From Bradyrhizobium sp. BR 10289 (lineage in GTDB: Bacteria; Pseudomonadota; Alphaproteobacteria; Rhizobiales; Xanthobacteraceae), in assembly GCF_019455385.1 (NCBI RefSeq), contig NZ_JACOFR010000001.1:62001-126000 (forward strand): DNA of 64,000 bases. Reading direction: 5' to 3'. Made by a program: the position numbers and the translations under genes. Below, one piece after another: positions 9,301 through 16,139 of this stretch; within the stretch, counting starts at the first letter, position 1; every line of letters starts with the position of its first letter. The notes beneath the pieces were generated by a model that saw only the letters and a program-made list of their open reading frames with translations, did no database searches and was not told the origin of the DNA.

Positions 9301-11702
9301 CCGAGATAGTAGGCGCCTGCGCCCGCGATCGAACCGGCGGCGAGCTTGCCGTCGCCGGCCGGGCCGGTCGAATTCGAAAAATCGACGGAGCCTCCGGCGC
9401 TATTGGTGATGGCTGCGCCGCCACCCGTGCTGTTGCCGTAGAAATAGATCGTCCCGCCGGTGTTGTTGGCGATCGAGGCGTTCCCGCCCGTGGCACTGCC
9501 GGAAAAGTTCAGGACGCCGTTGTTGTTGACGATCGAGGCGCTGCCGCCTGTGGCGCTGCCGGAAAAGTTCAGGGCGTTGTTGGTGGTGATGGTCGCATTG
9601 GCGGCTGTGCTCGTGCCGTCGAAAGTCACCGTTCCGGTATTGGTGATCGCGGCGTGGTCGGCTGAGGCGCTGTTGTGGAAGGCGAGAGACTGCAGGTTCG
9701 TGATCAGAGCGGTTCCAGCCGTGCTGAAATTATTGAACTGCAGGGTGCCATTGTTGTTGATGGACGCGCTGCCAGCCGTGCTTTGATCGAAGAAGGCGAC
9801 GGTGCCGTCGTTGCTGAGGGGAGCGCTGCCGGCGCTCGTGCTGTTGCGGAACTCCGTCGTTCCAGAATTCCAAATGCTGGTGATTCCGCTGGTGTTGGCG
9901 TCGACGAGACTGAACGTGCTGCCGGAGCTGACGGTGACGCTGCCCTGGATCCCGCCGGTGCTGCCGGCGGTGCCGAGCTGCAGCGTGCCGGCGATGATAG
10001 TTGTGCCGCCGGTATAGGTGTTGGCGCCTGTGAGGATCGCCGTCGCGGCGCTGTCCTTGGTCAGGGCGGCATCGCCGGCGAGCGTCGCGCCGATCGAACC
10101 GCCCCAGAGATTGATTGCGGTCGATGCGGTGATCGTGCCTGTTCCGGTCACAGTGCCGCCAAAGACGTTGAACGTCCCGACGCCGAGATTGTAACCTGCG
10201 CCGATGTTGACGTTCGCGCTTCCGCTGTTGGTCAGCGTGCCAACTCCGGTCATGTTACCGCCGGTCAACGTCAACACGCCGCTGTTCTGGTTTGTGATGT
10301 CGCCAGTGACGGCGACGTTGCCCCCGAGCACTTTGATGCTGCCGTCATTGACGATGCTGTTCGTTCCGGATGACAGCGTCGCCGTTCCGGTGGGACCATA
10401 GAAATTGATACTGCCGCCGGCCAGATTGTTCACCGCGCCGGCGTCGACAACGGCACCGCCGGCGCCGACATCGATGGCAGCGTTGTTGTTGAGCGTGTTG
10501 CCGACGCCTTGCAGCGTCGCGCCGGCACCGATGCTGATCGTGCTGCCATTGTTGTTGATCGTCTCGGCGCTCAGCGTGCGGCCGGAGCCGATGGCGATGG
10601 TGCCGTAGTTCGTCAGAACAGTGATGCCGGTGACGTCATTCGCCGCCGTTGCCCCGGTCACCGACATGGTGACGCCGCCATTGACCTGGACCGTGCTGTT
10701 GAAAGCGCCCGCCATCGTCGTGGCGCCCCCGAGCTCGATCGCGCCGATGTTGCTGCCGGAGAGCGCGGTGATACTGTTGACGCCACCGGTCACGACGATG
10801 GCGGACGACAGCACGCCGATCCCGCCGCCATTGGGGCCATGATTGGCGCCACCGTACTCGCCGCCAGAGATCGTGCCGCTGTTCACGATCGTCAGGTTCT
10901 GTCCGATGATTCCATAGCCGCCGGCCTGTGGCCTTGTGCCGACATTCGAGTTTTGAAAATCTGTGCCGCCGTCACCGCCCTTGATCAAACCAGAATTTGT
11001 GATCGTCAACCCGGAGGAGGCCGTTACGGTAATGCCATTGCCGCCGCGCCCGCCAGTGCCCCTCGCAAGACTGCTCGGAAAGGGGATACCCGGACCCGCG
11101 GTACCGCCACCGCCGCCGCCGTCGCCGCCGGCAATCGTGCCGTTGTTGATGATCTGGCTAGCCGTCGTTGCGATGATGCCCGATCCGCCGCCGCCTCCAC
11201 CGCCGCCGGACCCATAGGAATAGGTCGGGCTGGAGGCCGAGTAACCATTACCGCCGTTGCCGCCGTTGCCGCCCTTGATCGCGGCATTGTTGGTCAAATC
11301 CGAGCTTAAGGTCAGCCCGGCGCCGCCTGCGCCGCCGCCACCGCCGCCCGTGGCTGCGCCATAGCCCTGGCCACCGCCGCCGCCCTGATCCGAGCCGCCG
11401 CCGGCGCCCGGAGAACCATTGCCTCCGGGCCCGGTCCCGTTTCCGCCGTTCGTGCCTGTGACGGAGCCGTCGCCGCCGAGACCCGATCCGCCGCCTCCGC
11501 CCGCCGCCGAACTCGAACCGTCCCCGCCACCGGCACCACCGGCGCCCGTGCTTTGAGCCAGCGCCGGCAGCGTCGCGACCAGGGCCAAGGCCGTGGACAC
11601 CAGAAAGAGCGCCCGCAAGCGGTGCTTGCCAACAAACTGATACGCTGCTGCTGCCACTGTCGCGCTCCCCCGCCGCGCGCACGGATCAGCCTGGCAGCTC
11701 AT
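3315..11702 (-). CDS. Giant autotransporter (type Va secretion) with PATR and short tandem repeats
   Basis: A 2795-residue surface protein. A long signal sequence ends near LPALAQ (about residue 50) and is followed by about 140 Gly/Ser-rich residues. The passenger has many autotransporter-associated beta-strand units of the form GTLTLSGTNTYTGGTTV, and blocks of a roughly 17-residue unit resembling STAGNATITN-x-LxF (encoded near 9400-9850, 8170-8600, 5960-6600 and 5230-5400). The last roughly 270 residues form an autotransporter beta-barrel beginning near WGVWASGYGG and ending in the aromatic TVRYEW. The passenger is predicted to form a long beta-helix on the cell surface, perhaps in adhesion or biofilm. 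No protease or lipase motif was noticed. A wHTH regulator is divergently encoded 182 bases away. Confidence 0.9.
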   Translation of the reverse strand: MSCQADPCARRGSATVAAAAYQFVGKHRLRALFLVSTALALVATLPALAQSTGAGGAGGGDGSSSAAGGGGGSGLGGDGSVTGTNGGNGTGPGGNGSPGAGGGSDQGGGGGQGYGAATGGGGGGAGGAGLTLSSDLTNNAAIKGGNGGNGGNGYSASSPTYSYGSGGGGGGGGSGIIATTASQIINNGTIAGGDGGGGGGTAGPGIPFPSSLARGTGGRGGNGITVTASSGLTITNSGLIKGGDGGTDFQNSNVGTRPQAGGYGIIGQNLTIVNSGTISGGEYGGANHGPNGGGIGVLSSAIVVTGGVNSITALSGSNIGAIELGGATTMAGAFNSTVQVNGGVTMSVTGATAANDVTGITVLTNYGTIAIGSGRTLSAETINNNGSTISIGAGATLQGVGNTLNNNAAIDVGAGGAVVDAGAVNNLAGGSINFYGPTGTATLSSGTNSIVNDGSIKVLGGNVAVTGDITNQNSGVLTLTGGNMTGVGTLTNSGSANVNIGAGYNLGVGTFNVFGGTVTGTGTITASTAINLWGGSIGATLAGDAALTKDSAATAILTGANTYTGGTTIIAGTLQLGTAGSTGGIQGSVTVSSGSTFSLVDANTSGITSIWNSGTTEFRNSTSAGSAPLSNDGTVAFFDQSTAGSASINNNGTLQFNNFSTAGTALITNLQSLAFHNSASADHAAITNTGTVTFDGTSTAANATITTNNALNFSGSATGGSASIVNNNGVLNFSGSATGGNASIANNTGGTIYFYGNSTGGGAAITNSAGGSVDFSNSTGPAGDGKLAAGSIAGAGAYYLGGNQLWVGSNNQSTEVSGIISGTGGSLVKTGTGTLILSGTNTYTGGTSVSAGTLQLGTLGSVGAVRNTIDVALSGRLNLVNADMSGLGSIVNSGTTNFLNRVDSDGIAIVSNAGGTVDFSGTTGAAGDGNVHAGSIAGAGNYVLGTNHLIVGSSNTDTETSGVISGAGSLEKAGAAWLTLSGINTYSGGTTVTNGTLAIGSSTRFGSIQGAVTVNHAANFYVVNSNADSISSISNSGNTAFFNNLSAGHVTITNAAYLYFNDNSTAGNADLDNGAYTWFQGTSSAGNATITNHDHLMYFTVNSTAGHATINNTTGWLYFQDNSSAGSATITSHSYMFFTGNSSGGSATITNNSYLQFSDQSNAGNAVIVNDGILDFSGTTGAAGDHKLTAGSIAGRGYYDLGANELTVGSNNQSTEVAGTLVGSGGSLVKTGTGTLTVSGITRYTGGTTINGGTLQIGNGGTTGSVAGNIVDNGTLVFNRSDTFTIAGNISGGGALQQVGSGTTILTGNSSFAGGTTIAAGTLQIGDGGTTGSLAGNVVDNGTLVFNCSDTITVAGDTSGTGSMQQVGSGTTILTGNNSYTGGTTISAGTLQIGSGGTTGAIVGNVVNDGVLAFNRSDTITIAGGISGSGAVQQIGSGTTILTGTNTYGGDTTVSSGRLQFGNGSAGGSNNLGGNVNVTGGTLAIAAPATLNVAQTVTFGNNTALSVAAGTSSPALSAGSVAIGNGVTFDISGINDASQHDKVLIDTRSGINGNFAGVTVGGFSGTVDYLTLTTHKSTNGLQYLASYGLNWTAGNSLAHGTFTLTNASDTFTVGVALTDQSANPATGWNGTSLTKAGAGTLVLTGHNTYSGGTTISGGTLQIGDSGATGSVVGAVTVGGGATFDIVNADTGGITGIANSGTTNFRNASSAGSATITNAGTLNFNDTSSAGAATIANSGAGNVTFNNASSAGSATISSDNNFLYFKDTSTAGSAHITNSANSRAVFQGNATAGNAIITNSAYLYFYGSSTAGNAVITNNNWLSFNENSTAGSTNLTNNRWLYFYSNGTAGSATISTSNLMVFRDNSTAGNASITNSNTINFVVSSTAGSATITNTTGGTTSFQDNATAGNAQLINNAANAVFDFSSSTGPNGDRKLSAGSIAGNGTFYLGANALTVGGNNLSTTVSGVIADGGASGGTGGSLVKTGTGTLTLSGSNTYTGGSTFAGGTVSVSSDTNLGDLAGSLTFNGGTLQITGTAFNATARTINWGAAGGTFDIADAANNFTVSQSLSGGALTKSGAGTLTLTSAAGFSGATVSAGTLAFLNTSAGSADITNNAQLAFHGNSTAASATITNTGNVLFDGNSTAGNAQLVNTTSSAVIDFHTHGAGSDGKISAGSIAGSGQFKLNAVELTVGGNNLSTTVSGVLSGDGSTTGTSLIKLGTGKLTLSGVNTYTGATTVDAGTLAVNGSIASSSRLTVNSGGTLGGTGIVGNTTIANGGKLAPGNSVGTLTVSGNLAFTTGSFYTVEVSASAADRTNVTGSASLTGATVQATAIPGSFRSQTFTLLNATGGLGGTQFDGLTIAGSVSPARNPHLTYDLNNVFLVLDPGTIVLPAGTSGNQTSVAGGINHAVESGTTPPAGFDVLLNMSGPQLDRSLSQVSGQPGTASTQAAFGAMQQFLGMLDPLGGGGSDGERGRSAGDGGTLGYASTAPNDARTREAYAAVTPRDTSSDAIDRRWGVWASGYGGGSNLSGNAAAGSSSTTSRIYGTAVGADYRLSPDTLVGFALGGAGFNFSVTDALGSGRADVFQAGLYARHNFGPAYLSAALAYGWQDVTTDRTVTVSGTDKLSANFKASTFAGRLEAGWRLVPVPGSTFGVTPYAAVQATTFHLPGYGETALVGSNQFALSYGSQDTTNVRTELGARTDQRFLVGNGQLTLRGRLAWAHDTNTNRLVNAAFQTLPGAAFTVSGAQPAADSALVGGRAEMKWRNGLSLAGTVEGEFSRSTQTYTGKGTVRYEW
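7377..7988 (-). repeat. Three tandem 204-bp units inside the autotransporter gene
   Basis: The string CAGGATCGTGGTGCC (or a close variant) recurs at 7377, 7581 and 7785, a spacing of exactly 204 bases, which is 68 codons. Each unit encodes a PATR strand followed by a variant of VDNGTLVFNRSDTITIAG and ending in GSGTTILTGN. The three copies are more alike than the other repeats of the passenger, which suggests recent duplication or gene conversion. Outer boundaries are approximate. Confidence 0.75.
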
Positions 11703-11797
11703 CCATACGCCATCATTCCCGCAGCCCGGAAAAGTCGAGTCTGCCGCACCTTCATCTCACCGGGAGGGAAGCGGTGTCCTGATAAGGACTTGGCTGA

Positions 11798-11861
11798 TTT
11801 CTGAAAGTTTCTGATATTTCCATTTCAGACCCGATTTTCGGGCATTTTCGGCAGACTTCGG
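11798..11861 (+). promoter_or_regulatory. Ten-base-phased direct repeats between autotransporter and regulator genes
   Basis: TTTCTGA occurs at 11798-11804 and 11808-11814. ATTTTCGG occurs at 11834-11841 and 11844-11851, with a weaker GACTTCGG at 11854-11861. Within each group the spacing is exactly ten bases. CTGAAA (11801-11806) and TTTCAG (11823-11828) also form an inverted pair. OmpR/PhoB-type winged-helix proteins bind tandem half-sites about one helical turn apart, so this is a plausible operator for the regulator that starts downstream. Confidence 0.5.
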
Positions 11862-11884
11862 CTATATGAGCCGCCCTGAGAGAC

Positions 11885-13636
11885 GTGTTGGGGGTTAGCT
11901 TGCTTCGTTTCGCCGGCTTCGAGCTGGACCTGCCACGCGCGGAGCTGCGCGGGGCCGATGGCACGCCGATCAAGCTCCGGCCCAAGACCTTCGAGATGCT
12001 TCGGCTGTTCGCCACCAATGGCGGCCGCGTGCTGAGCAAGCAGGAGCTGATGGAGGCGGTCTGGCCGAACATCCATGTCGGCGAGGACAGCCTGTTTCAA
12101 TGCATCCGGGAGCTCCGCACCGCGCTCGGCGACGAGCGGCGGCAGCTGATCAAGCTCGCCTCCGGCGGCGGCTATCTGCTGGCGACGGAGGTCGTGGAGG
12201 CGCCTGATGTGACGCTGCAGGCCGAGGCGCCGCTGTCGGCTTCGACCGAGGCGGATCTGCCCGAGTTGGCGGCCGTGGTCATGGCGCAGCCAGTGCGCCC
12301 CAAGCGCGCCATCTTTGGTGTCAGCCGTCGTGCCGCGGCTGCTGCCGTGGCGGGGCTTGGCGTGATCGTCATGGGGCTCGCGGTGGCCGCGCCCGTGCTG
12401 AAGCCGGACCTGCTGTTCAAGCCGGCGCCGCCGCGGATTGCGGTGATGCCGATCGTTGATGCCAGCAACGATTCCCGCGGCGCGGCGATGGCGGGGGAGG
12501 TCACCGGCCGCCTGACCGACGGCTTTGCCAGGATCCAGAACATCAGCGTGGTGGCGCCACGATTGACGGCGGTCGCGGGCGGCGAAAGCCCGGCTGCCTC
12601 GCCAAGCTCATCCGATTACGAGTTGCGGGGCGAGTTGCAGCTTGCCGACCAATCCTGGACGCTGCGGGCGCGCATCATCAAGACTGCGAGCGGCGAGGTT
12701 CAATCGGTCGCGACGGCGTCGGTCAACGCGGAGGCGGTGGATGCGCAGCTTGCGCAGGCCCGGCTCGCCGCGGGCGTTGGCCATGTGCTGGCGCGCCGTC
12801 TCAATGACATCCTGGAGGCGAGTGCATCGTCATCGGCGCGCCGCAAATCGTCCGCGGGCGGCGACAAGGTCGCCGTCGAGCAGGCGCTCGCCTCGATCAA
12901 CCAGACCACGCGCGAGCGCTTTGGTGCGGCGCAGACCATGCTGCAAAAGGCGCTTGGCGAAGATCCTGACAATGTTGATCTCGCCGTCGCGCTCTCTTCG
13001 CTCCAGCTGCGCGGCATCCAGATGGTCTGGTTCAGTCCGGAGGAGGCGGTCGCGGTCGAGGCGAAGGCCAACGCGACACTCGAACAGGCGTTGAAGGCGA
13101 AGCCGAATTCCATCCCGGTGCTCGAGGCCCATTGCCGCTTTCTCAGCGCCACCAATCATTTCGTGGAAAGTCTCGTCACCTGCGCCAAGGCCTTGAGCTT
13201 CGATCCGTGGAATGGATCTGCGCTCTATCTGATCGGCCTCGGGCAGGTCTATCTCGGTCGCTTCGACGATGCGCTCGCGACCTTCCAGCAGGCCGACCGT
13301 TACGACACGCCGCCGGCCTCGCGCTGGACCTGGCTGCTCGGCGCCGGCATGACCTATGCCTTGATGGGACGCTTTGAGGAGGCGTTGCCGTGGCTGCAGC
13401 GTTCGATCGCGATCACGCCGGGCACCGGCCGCTCGCACTTTCTGCTCGCCGCCGCCTATCAGAAGTCGGGTCGCAGCGAGGAGGCGAGGGCGGCAATGCA
13501 GGAAGGGCTGCGGCTGCGGCCCGGCACGACGAAGCTCAACGTCTCGCCGCCGATGAAGAACGCAAGCCCACTGTGTCTCGCCGCCTGGGAGCGCGTCGTC
13601 CAAGCCGAGGTGGATGCGGGATTGCCGGAGCAGTAG
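11885..13636 (+). CDS. ToxR/CadC-like winged-helix regulator with membrane segment and TPR repeats
   Basis: A protein of about 583 residues. Residues about 5-100 form an OmpR/PhoB-type winged helix (LRFAGFELDLPRAELRG, then SLFQCIRELRTALGD and ASGGGYLL). A hydrophobic helix near 140-160 should anchor it in the inner membrane. A domain starting PPRIAVMPIVDAS follows, and the C-terminal half contains TPR-like helical repeats such as YLIGLGQVYLGRFDDALATF. This layout is used by one-component regulators that sense through the periplasm. The divergent giant autotransporter gene is its obvious candidate target. The start is uncertain: GTG at 11885, or TTG at 11900 with a G-rich site upstream, which would give the more typical LRFAGFELD start. 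Confidence 0.85.
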   Translation: MLGVSLLRFAGFELDLPRAELRGADGTPIKLRPKTFEMLRLFATNGGRVLSKQELMEAVWPNIHVGEDSLFQCIRELRTALGDERRQLIKLASGGGYLLATEVVEAPDVTLQAEAPLSASTEADLPELAAVVMAQPVRPKRAIFGVSRRAAAAAVAGLGVIVMGLAVAAPVLKPDLLFKPAPPRIAVMPIVDASNDSRGAAMAGEVTGRLTDGFARIQNISVVAPRLTAVAGGESPAASPSSSDYELRGELQLADQSWTLRARIIKTASGEVQSVATASVNAEAVDAQLAQARLAAGVGHVLARRLNDILEASASSSARRKSSAGGDKVAVEQALASINQTTRERFGAAQTMLQKALGEDPDNVDLAVALSSLQLRGIQMVWFSPEEAVAVEAKANATLEQALKAKPNSIPVLEAHCRFLSATNHFVESLVTCAKALSFDPWNGSALYLIGLGQVYLGRFDDALATFQQADRYDTPPASRWTWLLGAGMTYALMGRFEEALPWLQRSIAITPGTGRSHFLLAAAYQKSGRSEEARAAMQEGLRLRPGTTKLNVSPPMKNASPLCLAAWERVVQAEVDAGLPEQ

Positions 13637-13724
13637 GCAGTGCACCCGATCCGCGGCGATGGGATGTCATCGCAAGCGGGCACGACGAAAACGTCCGCCA
13701 GTAGCGGCAAGCCATTTCCTTCGC

Positions 13725-13841
13725 TGTCATGCCCCGGCTTGACCGGGGCATCCAGTACGCCGCGGCGTTAATTGTGAGAGCGAGCTTACCAACTCAGGCC
13801 TCTGGGATACTGGATCGCCCGGTCAAGGCCGGGCGATGACA
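13725..13841. repeat. Intergenic palindromic element, 117 bp
   Basis: The segment begins TGTCATGCCCCGG and ends CCGGGCGATGACA. The outer arms (13725-13757 and 13808-13841) are inverted copies of one another, and each arm holds its own hairpin (CCCCGG-CTTGA-CCGGGG in the left arm, CGCCCGG-TCAA-GGCCGGGCG in the right). Only unrelated sequence lies between them. It resembles the REP/MITE-like elements scattered between genes in Bradyrhizobium, and it sits between two converging genes. Confidence 0.7.
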
Positions 13842-13867
13842 CCGAGCATGAGGCACGCACGCTATGA

Positions 13868-14800
13868 CTATCGCCACCTGCGATGCAGCCAGAGCCATTG
13901 CTCGGGATGCTCGCGCACCCAGCCTTCCACCACATTGGTGATCGCCTGGGTCGTGCCCTGGATGTCGATCTTGCCGTCGGCATCGCGCACGGGCGGGACC
14001 TCTTCGGTGAGCTCGGCGGTGAAGCGGCCGCCGGGGAGGCGGATGATGCGGACGCCGTGGATCGGGCATTCGACCTGGCGGAGAAGGCGCGCCAGCATCG
14101 GATTGGCGCGGGTCTTGCGGCCGAAGAAGGTGACCTCGACGCCGCCGGTCAGATACTGGTCGATCAGCATGGCGACGTGCTTGCCGTCCTTCAGGGCCTG
14201 CGCGAGCCGCAAGGGCGCGTCGCGTCCCGCCGGGATCAGCGTGCCCATGTTGACCTGGCGCATCTCCTGGATGATGCGGTCGGCGGAGGCAATGTTCGGG
14301 CGGCGGTAGAGGATCGCCGCGTCCAGCCCGTGCGCGACGGCGGCGAGCGCCGGCAATTCCCAATTGGCGAGATGCGAGGCGAAGATCAGCGCCGGCTTGC
14401 CATCGTCGCGGATCTGGTCGAACAGCTCGACGCTGCGCCGCGGCAGTTCGATCCGGCCCGCGTTTGGGTTCTCGCGGTCATAATCCCAGACGTGGTCCAT
14501 ATGGGCGAACTCGGCGCCGACGCGGCCGAGATTGTCCCACACGCCCATCAGGATCGCTTCGATCTCCTCCGGCGACTTCTCGGGGAAGGCTGCGGCGAGA
14601 TTAGCGCGACCGATGCGGTGCTCGCGCAGGCGCGGGCCGATCGTCTTCACCACGCGCGCGAAAAAGTCCGAGGTCTTGACCGGATCGAAATAGCGCGTGG
14701 TACGCAGCATGCCGACGGTGGCAGCACCGATCAGGCTTCCGCCGATCGACTTGGCAGCATTGCGCGCGCGAATCTTCGTGCTGACGGGAATCAGCGCCAT
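13868..14800 (-). CDS. lpxXL: Lipid A very-long-chain acyltransferase LpxXL
   Basis: A 310-residue LpxL/HtrB-family lysophospholipid acyltransferase. The catalytic HX4E motif is in FASHLANWEL and the protein ends with the family's typical EQWLWLHRRWR. In rhizobia LpxXL moves the 27-hydroxyoctacosanoyl-type chain from AcpXL to lipid A at the inner membrane. ATG at 14800 lies eight bases downstream of the fabF1XL stop, so it is the last gene of that operon. The frame stays open upstream into fabF1XL, but that extension is only a shadow. In the Rhizobium cluster an alcohol dehydrogenase gene lies between fabF1XL and lpxXL; here there is no room for it. Confidence 0.9.
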   Translation of the reverse strand: MALIPVSTKIRARNAAKSIGGSLIGAATVGMLRTTRYFDPVKTSDFFARVVKTIGPRLREHRIGRANLAAAFPEKSPEEIEAILMGVWDNLGRVGAEFAHMDHVWDYDRENPNAGRIELPRRSVELFDQIRDDGKPALIFASHLANWELPALAAVAHGLDAAILYRRPNIASADRIIQEMRQVNMGTLIPAGRDAPLRLAQALKDGKHVAMLIDQYLTGGVEVTFFGRKTRANPMLARLLRQVECPIHGVRIIRLPGGRFTAELTEEVPPVRDADGKIDIQGTTQAITNVVEGWVREHPEQWLWLHRRWR

Positions 14801-14808
14801 GCGTCCGG

Positions 14809-16086
14809 TCAGGCCGGTTCGCGCGTCAGGATCAGCGAGGCGTTCTGGCCGCCGAAGCCGAACGAGTTCGACATCACCGCGGTGACCTTGGCATCGCGCG
14901 CCTTGTTGCCGACGACGTCGAACAGGATGGTGGGATCCGGCGTCTCGTAGTTGATGGTCGGCGGAATGCGCTGATGCTCGAGCGTCAGCAGCGAGAAGAT
15001 CGCCTCGACCGCGCCTGCGGCCGAGATGGTGTGGCCGACCATCGACTTGTTGGAGGTGACCGGGATCTTCGAGACGAGATCGCCGAACACGGCCGAGGTC
15101 GTGTTGTACTCCATCTTGTCGTTCTCGGGCGTCGCGGTGCCGTGCGCGTTGATGTGGTCGATCTGGTCCGGCGTCATGCCGGCGTCGGCCAGCGTCTTGT
15201 TCATGCAGCCGATGATCGGCTTGCCGTCGGGCGAGGAGCGGGTGCGGTGGAAGCTGTCGGTGAGCTCGCCGCAGCCGGCGATCACGCCGAGGATTTTTGC
15301 ACCGCGCGCCGTTGCCGCCTCGTAGCTCTCCAGCACCAGCGCGCCGGCGCCTTCGGCCATGACGAAGCCGTCGCGGTTCTTGGAGAAGGGGCGGGAGGCG
15401 GCCTGCGGCGGATCGTTCTGCGTCGACAACGCCGAGAGCAGCGAGAAGCGCACCAGGGCTTCCGGATTCACGGTGCCGTCGGTGGCGACGCACAGCGCCG
15501 CATCGGTCTCGCCGCGGCGGATTGCCTCGACGCCGAGCTGGATCGAGGTGGCGCCGGACGCGCAGGCCGTCGACAGCGAGATCGGCGAGCCCTTGGTGCC
15601 GAAGGTCTCGGCGAGGTGGGCCGCGACCGAGCCGAACATGAAGCGGTGATGATAGGCGGTGTACTTGCCGCCGCCGGAGATGCGCAGCAAATCGTCATAG
15701 GTGAAGTCCTGCGCGCCGACGGCGCGGCCGAGCTCGCGGCGCTGCGGCCACTCAACCTCGACCGGCGCAACCGCCAGGAAGAGAGGGCCCGGGAAATCGG
15801 CCTTGGCGCCGATGCCGGCCTGCTCGAGCGCTTCCTGGGTGACGAGCTCGGCCATCCGCTCTGACAGGCCGGTGGAGGAGAACGGGTCGACGCTGACGAA
15901 ATCCACCGTGCCGGCCATCGTGGTCTTCAGGCCGTCGATCGGAAAGCGCGTGATGGTGCGGATGCCGGATTCGCCGGCAACGAGCTTGGTCCAATTGTCG
16001 GCCTTGCCGGCGCCGAGCGAGGTCATGATGCCCATGCCGGTGACGACGACGACGGGACGCCCGAGTTTGTCGCGTGGTGCAGTCAT
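14809..16086 (-). CDS. fabF1XL: 3-oxoacyl-ACP synthase of the very-long-chain cluster (FabF1XL)
   Basis: A 425-residue condensing enzyme of the KAS II type. The full Cys-His-His triad is present: Cys175 in STACASGA, a histidine in NAHGTATPEND and a histidine in KSMVGHTISAAGA. It should extend acyl chains on the dedicated carrier AcpXL, decarboxylating malonyl-ACP at each step, to reach C26-C30 hydroxy acids for lipid A. It lies 53 bases after fabF2XL and 8 before lpxXL in one minus-strand operon. The cysteine-free FabF2XL upstream is the likely partner subunit. Confidence 0.92.
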   Translation of the reverse strand: MTAPRDKLGRPVVVVTGMGIMTSLGAGKADNWTKLVAGESGIRTITRFPIDGLKTTMAGTVDFVSVDPFSSTGLSERMAELVTQEALEQAGIGAKADFPGPLFLAVAPVEVEWPQRRELGRAVGAQDFTYDDLLRISGGGKYTAYHHRFMFGSVAAHLAETFGTKGSPISLSTACASGATSIQLGVEAIRRGETDAALCVATDGTVNPEALVRFSLLSALSTQNDPPQAASRPFSKNRDGFVMAEGAGALVLESYEAATARGAKILGVIAGCGELTDSFHRTRSSPDGKPIIGCMNKTLADAGMTPDQIDHINAHGTATPENDKMEYNTTSAVFGDLVSKIPVTSNKSMVGHTISAAGAVEAIFSLLTLEHQRIPPTINYETPDPTILFDVVGNKARDAKVTAVMSNSFGFGGQNASLILTREPA

Positions 16087-16139
16087 GTCGATCCCCCGAT
16101 AGAAGAGCTACAGCATCATCCAGCCAAAGCGCTTGCGCT

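Noticed and set aside
3315..11702. Dense short repeats that could suggest a CRISPR array
   Set aside because: The repeats are in frame, divergent, and encode PATR and STAGNATITN-type protein units; there are no uniform spacers and no cas genes.
14801..15493. N-terminal extension of lpxXL overlapping fabF1XL
   Set aside because: The open frame upstream of 14800 runs through fabF1XL in another phase; the acyltransferase similarity starts at MALIPVSTKIR.
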